Shown piece by piece: positions 29,246-36,279 of a stretch of 64,000 nucleotides of DNA. Position numbers and translations under genes: made by a program. Source of the DNA: CAZTHM01 sp041946825 (GTDB lineage Bacteria; Acidobacteriota; Terriglobia; UBA7540). The stretch spans positions 1 through 64,000 of the forward strand of contig JBHGBD010000005.1 in NCBI GenBank assembly GCA_041946825.1, written 5' to 3'. Numbering within the stretch: position 1 is the stretch's first letter; every line of letters begins with the position of its first letter. The notes beneath the pieces are model-generated. The model was not told the origin of the DNA. It searched no databases and worked only from the letters and a program-made list of their open reading frames with translations.

Positions 29246-29626
29246 GCTTGCCGCTCCTGTGCCTCACGTCCAGGCCATTCGAGGTCTGGATTCCTGACAT
29301 ATCTTTTGACGCGGCTCACCCTGCTGCCGACCTATCTTACAACAAGCCCCGCACTATTCTACGGCGTGCGGAGCCGAAAGTTAAGTGCTCTGCGGCGTAG
29401 TCAGGCCTGACCCGGAAAAATGCTCTAGCTCGACGGATCGAATTAGGCCACGGTTCTGGATTGACGAAAACGCCGGAAAGGAATATGGTAATTGTCCCGA
29501 ATGCCTCGCACCGCGCCTCGAGTCACCTTCCGCGCGGATAATCCGAAGAGTCCAATGACGCGGCGAAGAGCACGCAGTGTGTCCTTCCGGCCTAGCGCCA
29601 CGATTCCCTGAAGGAGCCCCTAAGAC
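29246..29626. other. Divergent gap between the two succinate/fumarate operons
   Basis: This 381-base stretch separates the leftward sdhC start from the rightward frdA-like start and should hold two promoters. I see a TTGACG at 29306 and TATCTT at 29333, but the spacing is too long for a standard promoter. AAGGAG precedes the rightward ATG. No gene is supported. Confidence 0.5.
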
Positions 29627-31342
29627 ATGCAACAGATTCCCCATGACGTCCTGATCTTCGGAACCGGGCTCGCCGGCTTACGTGCCGCCGTTGAGATCTG
29701 CATTCGCACAAAAGGCGCCGCCAAGATCGGAATCGTTTCCAAAGTCCAAGTCATGCGATCGCATTCCGTCTGCGCCGAGGGAGGCACGGCCGCGGTGATG
29801 CGCCCGGAAGAAGGCGATAGTCTCGAGTTGCATGCGTGGGACAGCGTCAAGGGATCCGATTTCCTGGCCGACCAGGACACCGTGGACCGCTTTGTGCGCA
29901 CCTCGCCGGATGAAATCCGCCTCTTGGAACATTGGGGCGTCCCCTGGTCGCGGCGCGAAGACGGCCGAATCATGCAGAGGCCCTTCGGCGGTCATTCCTT
30001 TCCGCGCGCCTGCATGGCCGCCGACAAGACCGGGTTCTTCGAGATGCAGGCGCTCTACGACACGCTGGTCAAGTACGATAACTTCACGCGTTATGACGAG
30101 GGTTTCGTCACTTCCCTTCTCCTGGACGGCGGGCGCTTCTCAGGGCTTACGCTCATCGACGCGCCGACCGGAGAATTCTGGGTGTTGCGAGCCAAGGCTC
30201 TCCTGATCGCATCGGGGGGCCTTGGAAACCTCTACGGTTTCACAACCTACTCGCAGACGGTCACGGGCGACGGGCAGGCGATGGCCTATCGCGCGGGCCT
30301 GGCCCTCGAGGATCCCGAGTTCCTGCAGTTTCACCCCACGGGGCTCGTTCCCTCGGGAATCCTGATGACCGAGGGCTGCCGAGGCGAGGGCGGCTACCTG
30401 CGCAACAACCGCGGCGAGCGCTTCATGGAAAAGTACGCGCCCAAAATGATGGAACTGGCGCCGCGCGACATCGTCTCCCGCGCCGAAATGACGGAAATTC
30501 TTGAGGGCCGCGGATTCCCGGGGCCGGAGGGTCTTGATTACATCCAGCTGGATATGACGCATCTGGGTGCTGACAAAATTAATAAGCGCCTGCCGCTGAT
30601 CCGCGAAGTGTGCATGAAATTTCTGGGTCTCGACCCGATCACGACTCCCATTCCCATTCGTCCGGTGGCGCATTATTCGATGGGCGGAATCGAGGCGGAC
30701 ATTAATGGGCGGACAAAGGTTGAAAACATCTGGGCGGCGGGAGAGGTGGCCTGCCACTCCATGCATGGCGCCAACCGGCTGGGGTGTAACTCCACCGCAG
30801 AATGCCTGGTGTGGGGCGGTATCACCGGCGCCGAGATCGCAAACTACCTTTCTCGAAACCCTGCCCTGAACGACATGCCGGAGGATCAGGCTCGTGAGGA
30901 AGAAAAACGGATTTTCGACGGCTTACTTCAACAGGGCGGCACGGAAAGTCCCGCCCGGATCCGGCGTGAATTGCGGGTGCTGATGGACAAACACGCGGGC
31001 GTCTATCGCACGGGCGAGTCGATGAAAGAGGGACTGGCGAAAATCGGCGAGCTGAAGCAGCGGTTTCAGCAGGTCTCCATTCAGGACAAGAGCCGGATCT
31101 ACAACACCAACCTGATCCAGACCCTCGAAACGGAGGACATGCTTGATCTGGCGGAGGTATTGCTTTTTTCCGGGTTCGCCCGCGAAGAGTCTCGCGGCGC
31201 TCACGCCCGGACCGACTTCCCGAAGCGCGACGATGAGAATTTCCTGACGCATTCGATGGTCCATTACCTCGGTGGCAAGCCGCGGCTGGGATACAAGCCG
31301 GTGACCATCACCAACTGGAAGCCTGTGGAAAGGAAATATTGA
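29627..31342 (+). CDS. frdA: Fumarate reductase/succinate dehydrogenase flavoprotein, FrdA-like
   Basis: This second flavoprotein (571 residues) has the FAD-linking His46 in RSHSVCAEGGTAAV, which resembles E. coli FrdA (SHTVAAEGG) rather than SdhA. The FAD motif DVLIFGTGLAGLRAAVE lies at the start, and HPTGLVPSGILMTEGCRGEGG holds the catalytic region. The AUG follows AAGGAG. It begins a four-gene operon with two haem-anchor-like proteins and an Fe-S subunit. It could work as a quinol:fumarate reductase in low oxygen or as a second succinate dehydrogenase; sequence alone cannot decide. Confidence 0.9.
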   Translation: MQQIPHDVLIFGTGLAGLRAAVEICIRTKGAAKIGIVSKVQVMRSHSVCAEGGTAAVMRPEEGDSLELHAWDSVKGSDFLADQDTVDRFVRTSPDEIRLLEHWGVPWSRREDGRIMQRPFGGHSFPRACMAADKTGFFEMQALYDTLVKYDNFTRYDEGFVTSLLLDGGRFSGLTLIDAPTGEFWVLRAKALLIASGGLGNLYGFTTYSQTVTGDGQAMAYRAGLALEDPEFLQFHPTGLVPSGILMTEGCRGEGGYLRNNRGERFMEKYAPKMMELAPRDIVSRAEMTEILEGRGFPGPEGLDYIQLDMTHLGADKINKRLPLIREVCMKFLGLDPITTPIPIRPVAHYSMGGIEADINGRTKVENIWAAGEVACHSMHGANRLGCNSTAECLVWGGITGAEIANYLSRNPALNDMPEDQAREEEKRIFDGLLQQGGTESPARIRRELRVLMDKHAGVYRTGESMKEGLAKIGELKQRFQQVSIQDKSRIYNTNLIQTLETEDMLDLAEVLLFSGFAREESRGAHARTDFPKRDDENFLTHSMVHYLGGKPRLGYKPVTITNWKPVERKY

Positions 31343-31343
31343 G

Positions 31344-31416
31344 ATCGGGCGATCGACTCATCGAACCATCGGGCGATCGTCATGGTCGTTGGTCCGATGA
31401 ACCGATCACCCGATGG
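31344..31416 (+). repeat. Palindromic element downstream of frdA
   Basis: Immediately after the stop codon, ATCGGGCGATCG occurs at 31344-31355, CCATCGGGCGATCG at 31366-31379, then CGATCACCCGATGG at 31403-31416, giving a 14-bp near-perfect stem. The same element in the same sense follows sdhA in the other operon. Confidence 0.75.
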
Positions 31417-31462
31417 CCCGATGATGACGCGGTAGGCGCAAACGGAGTGAAGGAGAAGAGAC

Positions 31463-31900
31463 ATGCCCGAATTAGAACGTCACGACAATCGCCTGGGTAT
31501 CTGGGGATGGCTCGGAGGTGGGCGGTGGGGGATCGAGCGCTATGCTTACATCCTACATCGCCTCACCGGACTGGGAATTCTTCTCTACTTTCTGATGCAC
31601 ATTGTAGTCACGAGCCTGCGAGCCCTGGGAATCTACCTTTGGGTCGAGGGAGGTTTCTTTCACCAGCCGATCTTTAAGGTCGGGGAATTTCTGGTCTTCA
31701 CGGCGTTCGCCTATCACGCGCTGAACGGCATCCGTCTCGTACTGGTGGAACTCGGGATCGCGGTCGGCAGGCCCATCGAGCCGGTCTATCCCTACAAGAC
31801 GTCGCTCAGCGTACAGCGACCGCTGCTGATCGTGATGATGATCCTCGCCGCGATTTTCCTGGCGGCAGGCGGCTACGAATTTCTCGGATTGACGCGGTAG
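31463..31900 (+). CDS. Succinate/fumarate oxidoreductase membrane subunit, SdhC-like
   Basis: The 145-residue product has three membrane helices and an SdhC-type signature: YILHRLTGLGILLYFLMHIVV, then FTAFAYHALNGIRLVLVE. Two or three conserved His are placed as haem b ligands. It follows frdA by 120 bases that contain the palindromic element, and its AGGAGA-preceded ATG is clear. It probably forms the membrane anchor with the next gene. Confidence 0.85.
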   Translation: MPELERHDNRLGIWGWLGGGRWGIERYAYILHRLTGLGILLYFLMHIVVTSLRALGIYLWVEGGFFHQPIFKVGEFLVFTAFAYHALNGIRLVLVELGIAVGRPIEPVYPYKTSLSVQRPLLIVMMILAAIFLAAGGYEFLGLTR

Positions 31901-31920
31901 CGCCGGCCTCTAGCCGGCGC
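31900..31920 (+). repeat. GC-rich hairpin overlapping a stop codon
   Basis: GCGCCGGC and GCCGGCGC form a perfect 8-bp stem with a CTCTA loop, just at the end of the SdhC-like gene; CTGTAGCGGCGATCG follows. It belongs with similar repeats at 18293 and 42706. Confidence 0.55.
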
Positions 31921-31996
31921 CTGTAGCGGCGATCGGAGCTTGCCCTGACGCAGGAAGAGATCGCCGGTCAATAGAATGGGCAGAGCAGGAGGAGCA

Positions 31997-32380
31997 ATGC
32001 GCGAAACGAAATTCTGGACCTGGCACATGGCAGCGGGCGTGGTGATCGCGTTCCTGCTTGGGTTGCACATGGTCATCATGCATATCGGGGGGATCACCCA
32101 CTTATTCTCACCCTTCGGTGGTGAGGCAGTCTCCAAAGACAACAGCCTGTTTCGCGACGGCCGGCTATTCTTCACCGTCACCTACATTCTCCTCCTCGGA
32201 GTAGCGCTCTATCACGGCCTCTACGGCCTGCGGACGATCCTCTTCGAGCTGACCTTGAGGCCTGCCGTCGAGAAAGCCATCAGCGTCGTGCTTCTAATTC
32301 TGGGGCTGGGCCTGTTCGGACTTGGGACTTGGGCGGCCATCGTCGTGCACGCCATCGCCATCGCCGGAGCCAGGGGGTAA
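31997..32380 (+). CDS. Succinate/fumarate oxidoreductase membrane subunit, SdhD-like
   Basis: The 127-residue product has three membrane helices: WHMAAGVVIAFLLGLHMVIM, LFFTVTYILLLGVALYHGL, and SVVLLILGLGLFGLGTWAAI. His in LGLHMVIMHIGG and in ALYHGLYGLR are candidate haem ligands. I chose the ATG at 31997 because GGAGGAGCA precedes it. It lies 96 bases after the SdhC-like gene and 2 bases before the frdB-like gene, so the pair are coupled. Confidence 0.8.
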   Translation: MRETKFWTWHMAAGVVIAFLLGLHMVIMHIGGITHLFSPFGGEAVSKDNSLFRDGRLFFTVTYILLLGVALYHGLYGLRTILFELTLRPAVEKAISVVLLILGLGLFGLGTWAAIVVHAIAIAGARG

Positions 32381-32382
32381 CT

Positions 32383-33213
32383 ATGGAAAGCCAGAAAGCA
32401 ACGCGGGAAATCAACTTCCACATCACTCGCTACAATCCCGAGCGCGACCGCGCGCCGTATATCAAAACCTACGCGGTGCCGGTGCGCGAAGGCATGACGG
32501 TGCTCGACGGCCTGCACTACATCAAGGAGAACCTCGACGCCACACTTGCCTGGCGCTACTCGTGCCGCATGGGAGTCTGCGGATCGTGTGGAATGCTGCT
32601 CAACGGCCAGCCGACCCTGGCCTGCAACACGCAAATCCTTCACATCGCCAAGACGGACCTCACCGTCGCGCCGCTGCCCAACTTTGAAATTATCCGCGAC
32701 CTGGTTCCCGACCTGGTGATCATGTTCGAGAAACACCGCTCGATTAAGCCGCACGTGGTGCGCGCGGACGATGTGGAGCTCAACGACCCCGCCGGCGAAT
32801 TCTACCAATCGCCCGAACAGCTCGAGGCGTATCTGCAGTTCGCGTATTGCATCAAGTGCGGCTGTTGCATGGCCGCGTGCCCAACGCTCGCGACCGACCT
32901 GCGATATCTCGGGCCCATGCCGCTCGCCGCCGCGCAGCGCTACAACGAGGACACGCGCGATGCCGGCCGGCGAGAACGCAACCAGGTGACGGGCGCTGCC
33001 TACGGCGCGTTCCGTTGCCACTACGCCGGCGAATGTTCGCGCGCCTGCCCCAAAGGCGTCGATCCGGCCAAGGCCATTCAGCACCTCAAGCGTAAACTGG
33101 TGCTCGACTATCTTCACTTGTCGCGCAAGAAGAAGCCGTGCGAAAAACTCCACGGCCCCGGCCAGAGCAAACCGCTTCCCAATATCCCCGCCGCGCCGGC
33201 CAGAACGGTTTGA
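32383..33213 (+). CDS. frdB: Fumarate reductase/succinate dehydrogenase Fe-S subunit, FrdB-like
   Basis: The 276-residue product has the [2Fe-2S] motif SCRMGVCGSC and AC, with all four ligands cysteine (Cys61, 66, 69, 81), the FrdB pattern. CIKCGCCMAACP and CHYAGECSRACPKGVDP provide the [4Fe-4S] and [3Fe-4S] sites. I chose the ATG at 32383, directly after the previous stop; a longer frame exists upstream. A 40-residue C-terminal tail rich in Lys/Pro is longer than in E. coli FrdB. It ends the rightward operon. Confidence 0.92.
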   Translation: MESQKATREINFHITRYNPERDRAPYIKTYAVPVREGMTVLDGLHYIKENLDATLAWRYSCRMGVCGSCGMLLNGQPTLACNTQILHIAKTDLTVAPLPNFEIIRDLVPDLVIMFEKHRSIKPHVVRADDVELNDPAGEFYQSPEQLEAYLQFAYCIKCGCCMAACPTLATDLRYLGPMPLAAAQRYNEDTRDAGRRERNQVTGAAYGAFRCHYAGECSRACPKGVDPAKAIQHLKRKLVLDYLHLSRKKKPCEKLHGPGQSKPLPNIPAAPARTV

Positions 33214-33305
33214 CGGCACGTAACGCACGCCTTGGCTGTGCTCACGGACGCATCGCCGGCGCCATGCGGTTTAATCCAATACCCCAAATCTGAATTCGGG
33301 AACAG

Positions 33306-34217
33306 CTATGCGGGCAGGGACCAGCCTTTAGCACCCAAGTTATCTGCGGCGAGGATGTGGGGTTGGGACTGGATATTATGTTCGGCGAGCTTCGAGCGTA
33401 TGGCTTCGCCGATCTCTTCGGCCGAGCCGCGCACGAAGGCCAGCACAGACGGGCCTGCGCCGCTCAGGCAGATGCCGAGCAATTCGGGATGGCTGAAGCT
33501 GAGAACGTCGTCCAGGCCCGGAATGAGCGGGGCGCGATGCGGCTGATGCCATCGGTCGTCAAAGAAGGCGCGATGGAAGTCGGCCTTGCCGGAGAAGAGT
33601 TGCGCGGCCAGCGCCACGGCGCGCTGCAGGTTGTGAACCGCGTCGGCGCGCGAGTACTGCGCGGGCAAGACCTGGCGCGCCTTGTCGGTAGGGATCGCGT
33701 AGTCGGGAATTACCAAAACCAGCTTGAGCGTGTCGGGAACCGGGCACGTATAGGAAAGCACGCGCGCGCCCGATTGAACCGAAATCGTAAATCCGCCGTG
33801 CCAAGCGGCGGCCGCGTTGTCAGGATGGCCTTCTATCTTTGTGGCGAGCGCAATCAATTGCTCATCGAAGAGCGTTGTATCCGCCAACCAGTGGCACGCG
33901 GCGAGCGCGCCCACAATCGCCGCCGCGCTCGATCCGAGTCCGACGCCAATAGGAATCTGGTTTTCGATCTCCAGGTCGAAGCCTTTATGTTTGTTCCAAC
34001 TTTCGAGTGTCTGGCGGATGGTGCGCGCGATAAGGTTTGTTTCGTCGATGGGGACGCGCTCGGATGTCACACCGGAATAGCGCACGCTGATGGCCTTGTC
34101 CGACCGGGGAATAACGTGGATATCGACATAGAGAGCCAGCGCGAGCGCCGCGCAGTCGAACGCGCAGCCCAGATTTGCGCTCGTCGCCGGCACGCGTACG
34201 GTGATTCGTTGAGGCAT
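33306..34217 (-). CDS. thrB: Homoserine kinase ThrB
   Basis: ThrB phosphorylates homoserine to O-phosphohomoserine using ATP. The 303-residue product is a GHMP kinase: RVPATSANLGCAFDCAALAL at the N-terminus, the P-loop-like PIGVGLGSSAAAIVGAL near 90-105, and the late GICLSGAGPSVLAFV. I chose the ATG at 34217 (MPQRITVRVP). It is the last gene of the riboswitch-controlled operon, 26 bases downstream of the MoaD-like gene. Its product is the direct substrate of the ThrC-like enzyme encoded upstream. Confidence 0.93.
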   Translation of the reverse strand: MPQRITVRVPATSANLGCAFDCAALALALYVDIHVIPRSDKAISVRYSGVTSERVPIDETNLIARTIRQTLESWNKHKGFDLEIENQIPIGVGLGSSAAAIVGALAACHWLADTTLFDEQLIALATKIEGHPDNAAAAWHGGFTISVQSGARVLSYTCPVPDTLKLVLVIPDYAIPTDKARQVLPAQYSRADAVHNLQRAVALAAQLFSGKADFHRAFFDDRWHQPHRAPLIPGLDDVLSFSHPELLGICLSGAGPSVLAFVRGSAEEIGEAIRSKLAEHNIQSQPHILAADNLGAKGWSLPA

Positions 34218-34243
34218 AGTCAACCTTGGCGGTCGCCAAGGCT

Positions 34244-34537
34244 TCAGGATACTCGAAGGGCAGTGCCACCCGCAATGGCGGGGACCAGGAGCACTTCGTC
34301 GCCGTCCCGGAAGGCGTATTTTGCGCCGCCCAGGAAGCGGATGTCTTCATCATTCACATAGATATTGACGAACCGGTGGGGGGTTCCGTCGGCTGTGCAC
34401 AACGCCTGCTTGATGCCGGGGAACTTCTCGTCGAGTCCACGGAAGAGTTCGGTGAGATTGTTGGCCGTGGTCTCGATGCTCTCCGCCCCGTTGGTAAATT
34501 TCCGGAGCGGAGGAGGAATGCGGATCGTGATCGACAA
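34244..34537 (-). CDS. MoaD/ThiS-like sulfur carrier with C-terminal tail
   Basis: This 97-residue beta-grasp protein resembles MoaD/ThiS/CysO. The fold is supported by ITIRIPPPLRKF, a middle helix and NIYVNDEDIRFLGG followed by DGDEVLLVPAIAGG. The di-glycine that is thiocarboxylated in the family lies at residues 90-91 but is followed by six residues, TALRVS. Such tails must be trimmed by a metallopeptidase of the JAMM/Mec type before the sulfur carrier works. No such peptidase is in the window. It sits between thrC and thrB in one operon. An inverted repeat precedes it. Confidence 0.85.
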   Translation of the reverse strand: MSITIRIPPPLRKFTNGAESIETTANNLTELFRGLDEKFPGIKQALCTADGTPHRFVNIYVNDEDIRFLGGAKYAFRDGDEVLLVPAIAGGTALRVS

Positions 34538-34569
34538 TGGAACCTCCCAGGGGGTCGAGCGAATCGAAT

Positions 34570-34664
34570 GTCGACAGTCGAAAGTTAAAAGTTGAAAGCC
34601 GGGCGCCCGAATCTCACTCCGATCGCCGGGGATCTGACTTTCGACTCTCGACTTTCAACTCCGC
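34570..34664. repeat. Purine/pyrimidine inverted repeat between thrC and moaD-like
   Basis: GTCGAAAGTTAAAAGTTGAAAG on the plus strand is mirrored about 40 bases on by CTTTCGACTCTCGACTTTC and CAACT. The arms could form an mRNA hairpin inside the operon. Similar simple AT-rich repeats lie between sdhA and sdhD. Confidence 0.5.
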
Positions 34665-34667
34665 AGG

Positions 34668-35918
34668 TCACGCGCTTGCCGCGACAGCGGGAAGGTATTT
34701 CTCCTCAAAGTCCACAAGCTTCGGCCGGATGGCAGCCGCATCATCAAAGCAGCCGTTGACCGCGCCGACGGTCTTCAGGCCATTGCCGGTAATCGCCACG
34801 ACAATCGATTCGTTGGGATTGATCCTTCCTTGGCGAATCAACTTCTGCGTCACGGCAACCGTCACGCCGCCGGCGGTTTCCGCGAAAACGCCTTCCGTCT
34901 CCGCCAGCAGGCGAATGCCCTCGACGATCTCATCATCCGAGACATCCTCGCCCGCGCCTCCGCTGCCCAAGATCGTTTTGACGGCAAAGTAGCCGTCTGC
35001 CGGGTTGCCAATGGCCAGCGAGCGCGCGATAGTGTTGGGTTTCTGCGGTTGAATTTCCGGCGTACCGTTCTTGGCCGCCGTGGTGATCGGCGAACAGCCC
35101 GTCGCCTGCGCCCCGAAGAATTTCGTGGGCGTCAAGGGCGGCTCGACCCAGCCCAGCTTCTGCAATTCGTCAAACGCCTTGGCGATCTTGGTAATCAGCG
35201 AGCCACCCGCCATCGGCACCACGATATTCTGCGGCAGACGCCAGCCAAGCTGCTCGGCGACCTCAAAGCCGACAGTCTTCGAGCCCTCGGCGTAGTACGA
35301 TCGCAGGTTGACGTTGACGATTCCCCAGGAATATTTCTGCGCGATCTCGGAGCACAACCGATTGACCTGATCGTAGTTGCCGCCAATCTTCACCAGCGTT
35401 GCGCCGAACACCTGGGTGCCGATGATTTTTTCAGGCTCCAAATCGGCGGGGACAAAGATGAACGTCTTGAATCCGCCTTGAGCGGCCTGCGCAGCAACGG
35501 AATTCGCCAGGTTGCCCGTGGATGAACAGCCTACCGTGTCGAAACCGAATTCGCGCGCTTTGCTCAGCGCCACCGCCACGACGCGATCCTTAAAAGAAAG
35601 CGTGGGGCAATTTACCGCGTCGTTCTTTACGTAGAGTTCGCGCACGCCCAGGGCTTCCGCCAGGCGCGGCGCGGGAATCAACGGGGTAAATCCTGTGTGC
35701 TTGCCCACCCAGGGATCATCCTGCAAGGGGAGCAGTTCGCGGTAGCGCCACATGTCGGGTGGCCGCGACTCAACATCTTTGCGGCGGACGTCCGACCACA
35801 ACCGGCCATAATCATAAACGGCTTCGAGTGGCGCCCAACATTCTTCACACGCGGCAATCGGCTCAGGGGGGTACGTGCGGCCACATTCGCGGCATTTCAA
35901 GTGTAATAGGTAACTCAG
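34668..35918 (-). CDS. thrC: Threonine synthase-like PLP enzyme (ThrC)
   Basis: ThrC converts O-phosphohomoserine to threonine and phosphate with PLP. The product (416 residues from CTG, 410 from TTG) has a Cys-rich zinc-ribbon-like N-terminus (LKCRECGRTYPPEPIAACEEC), the PLP lysine in LSFKDR, and GCSSTGNLANSVAAQAAQGG for phosphate binding. The start is odd: a CTG at 35918 has GGAGG 8 bases upstream and would restore MSYLLHLKCRECG, the usual opening of this family; the alternative TTG at 35900 has no site. It is the first gene after a SAM-I riboswitch, so its expression should fall when SAM is plentiful. Confidence 0.88.
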   Translation of the reverse strand: MSYLLHLKCRECGRTYPPEPIAACEECWAPLEAVYDYGRLWSDVRRKDVESRPPDMWRYRELLPLQDDPWVGKHTGFTPLIPAPRLAEALGVRELYVKNDAVNCPTLSFKDRVVAVALSKAREFGFDTVGCSSTGNLANSVAAQAAQGGFKTFIFVPADLEPEKIIGTQVFGATLVKIGGNYDQVNRLCSEIAQKYSWGIVNVNLRSYYAEGSKTVGFEVAEQLGWRLPQNIVVPMAGGSLITKIAKAFDELQKLGWVEPPLTPTKFFGAQATGCSPITTAAKNGTPEIQPQKPNTIARSLAIGNPADGYFAVKTILGSGGAGEDVSDDEIVEGIRLLAETEGVFAETAGGVTVAVTQKLIRQGRINPNESIVVAITGNGLKTVGAVNGCFDDAAAIRPKLVDFEEKYLPAVAASA

Positions 35919-36005
35919 GGTCTTATCCTCCTCCCTGACGTCATCCAGAGCTTGACCGCGGGCCGACCGGAACTTGGTGAGGCTCAGAAAAAAGCGGGCA
36001 AAACT

Positions 36006-36034
36006 AAAAAAGCCTCTTCGGGTTAGAAGAGGCT
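36006..36034 (-). terminator. Intrinsic terminator downstream of the riboswitch
   Basis: On the minus strand, AGCCTCTTC and GAAGAGGCT form a perfect 9-bp stem with a 6-base loop, followed by TTTTTT. It lies between the riboswitch aptamer and thrC, where an expression platform is expected. Confidence 0.92.
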
Positions 36035-36058
36035 CGATACTGGCTTTTCGCTGCCCCC

Positions 36059-36167
36059 TCTCATCTCCCCCTCACGCGGGTGGGAGTTGGCACCTGCCCC
36101 CCGATCTTAGGATCGGAGCGGTTGCCGTGGCGTCATCGGGCCCGTCCCTCGGCCACTCTGGATGAGA
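36059..36167 (-). ncRNA. SAM-I (S-box) riboswitch
   Basis: Read on the minus strand, the region has all the consensus parts of the SAM-I aptamer: P1 TCTCATC pairing with GATGAGA, CAGAGTGGCCGAGGGACG, GGCCCGATGACGCCACGGCA followed by ACC, and then GGTGCCAACTCC before the closing arm. The middle stem CCGATCCTAAGATCGG is a clear P3-type hairpin. It is followed after about 25 bases by an intrinsic terminator. SAM-I riboswitches shut off sulfur-amino-acid genes when SAM is high. Here the first downstream gene is a threonine-synthase-like enzyme. Confidence 0.95.
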
Positions 36168-36205
36168 TTCAGGGTTACTGAATCAAATATTCAATTGTCC
36201 CGGTT

Positions 36206-36234
36206 ATTCTACGAACCGACCGGTTGGTTGTCAA
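36206..36234 (-). promoter_or_regulatory. Sigma-70 type promoter of the thrC operon
   Basis: TTGACA at 36234-36229 and TAGAAT at 36211-36206 (minus strand) are spaced by 17 bases, the canonical arrangement. Transcription would begin near 36,199 and run through the riboswitch. Confidence 0.85.
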
Positions 36235-36279
36235 CAGAATTCTTGGGCGAACAGGGTTCTCAGCCACGAGGAGGGTCCC

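Noticed and set aside
29306..29338. TTGACG and TATCTT as a promoter for the rightward operon
   Set aside because: The spacing of 21 bases is too long for a standard sigma-70 promoter.
32221..33228. Long minus-strand frame of 335 codons opposite the frdB-like gene
   Set aside because: It is a mirror of the well-supported Fe-S subunit gene and has no independent family features.
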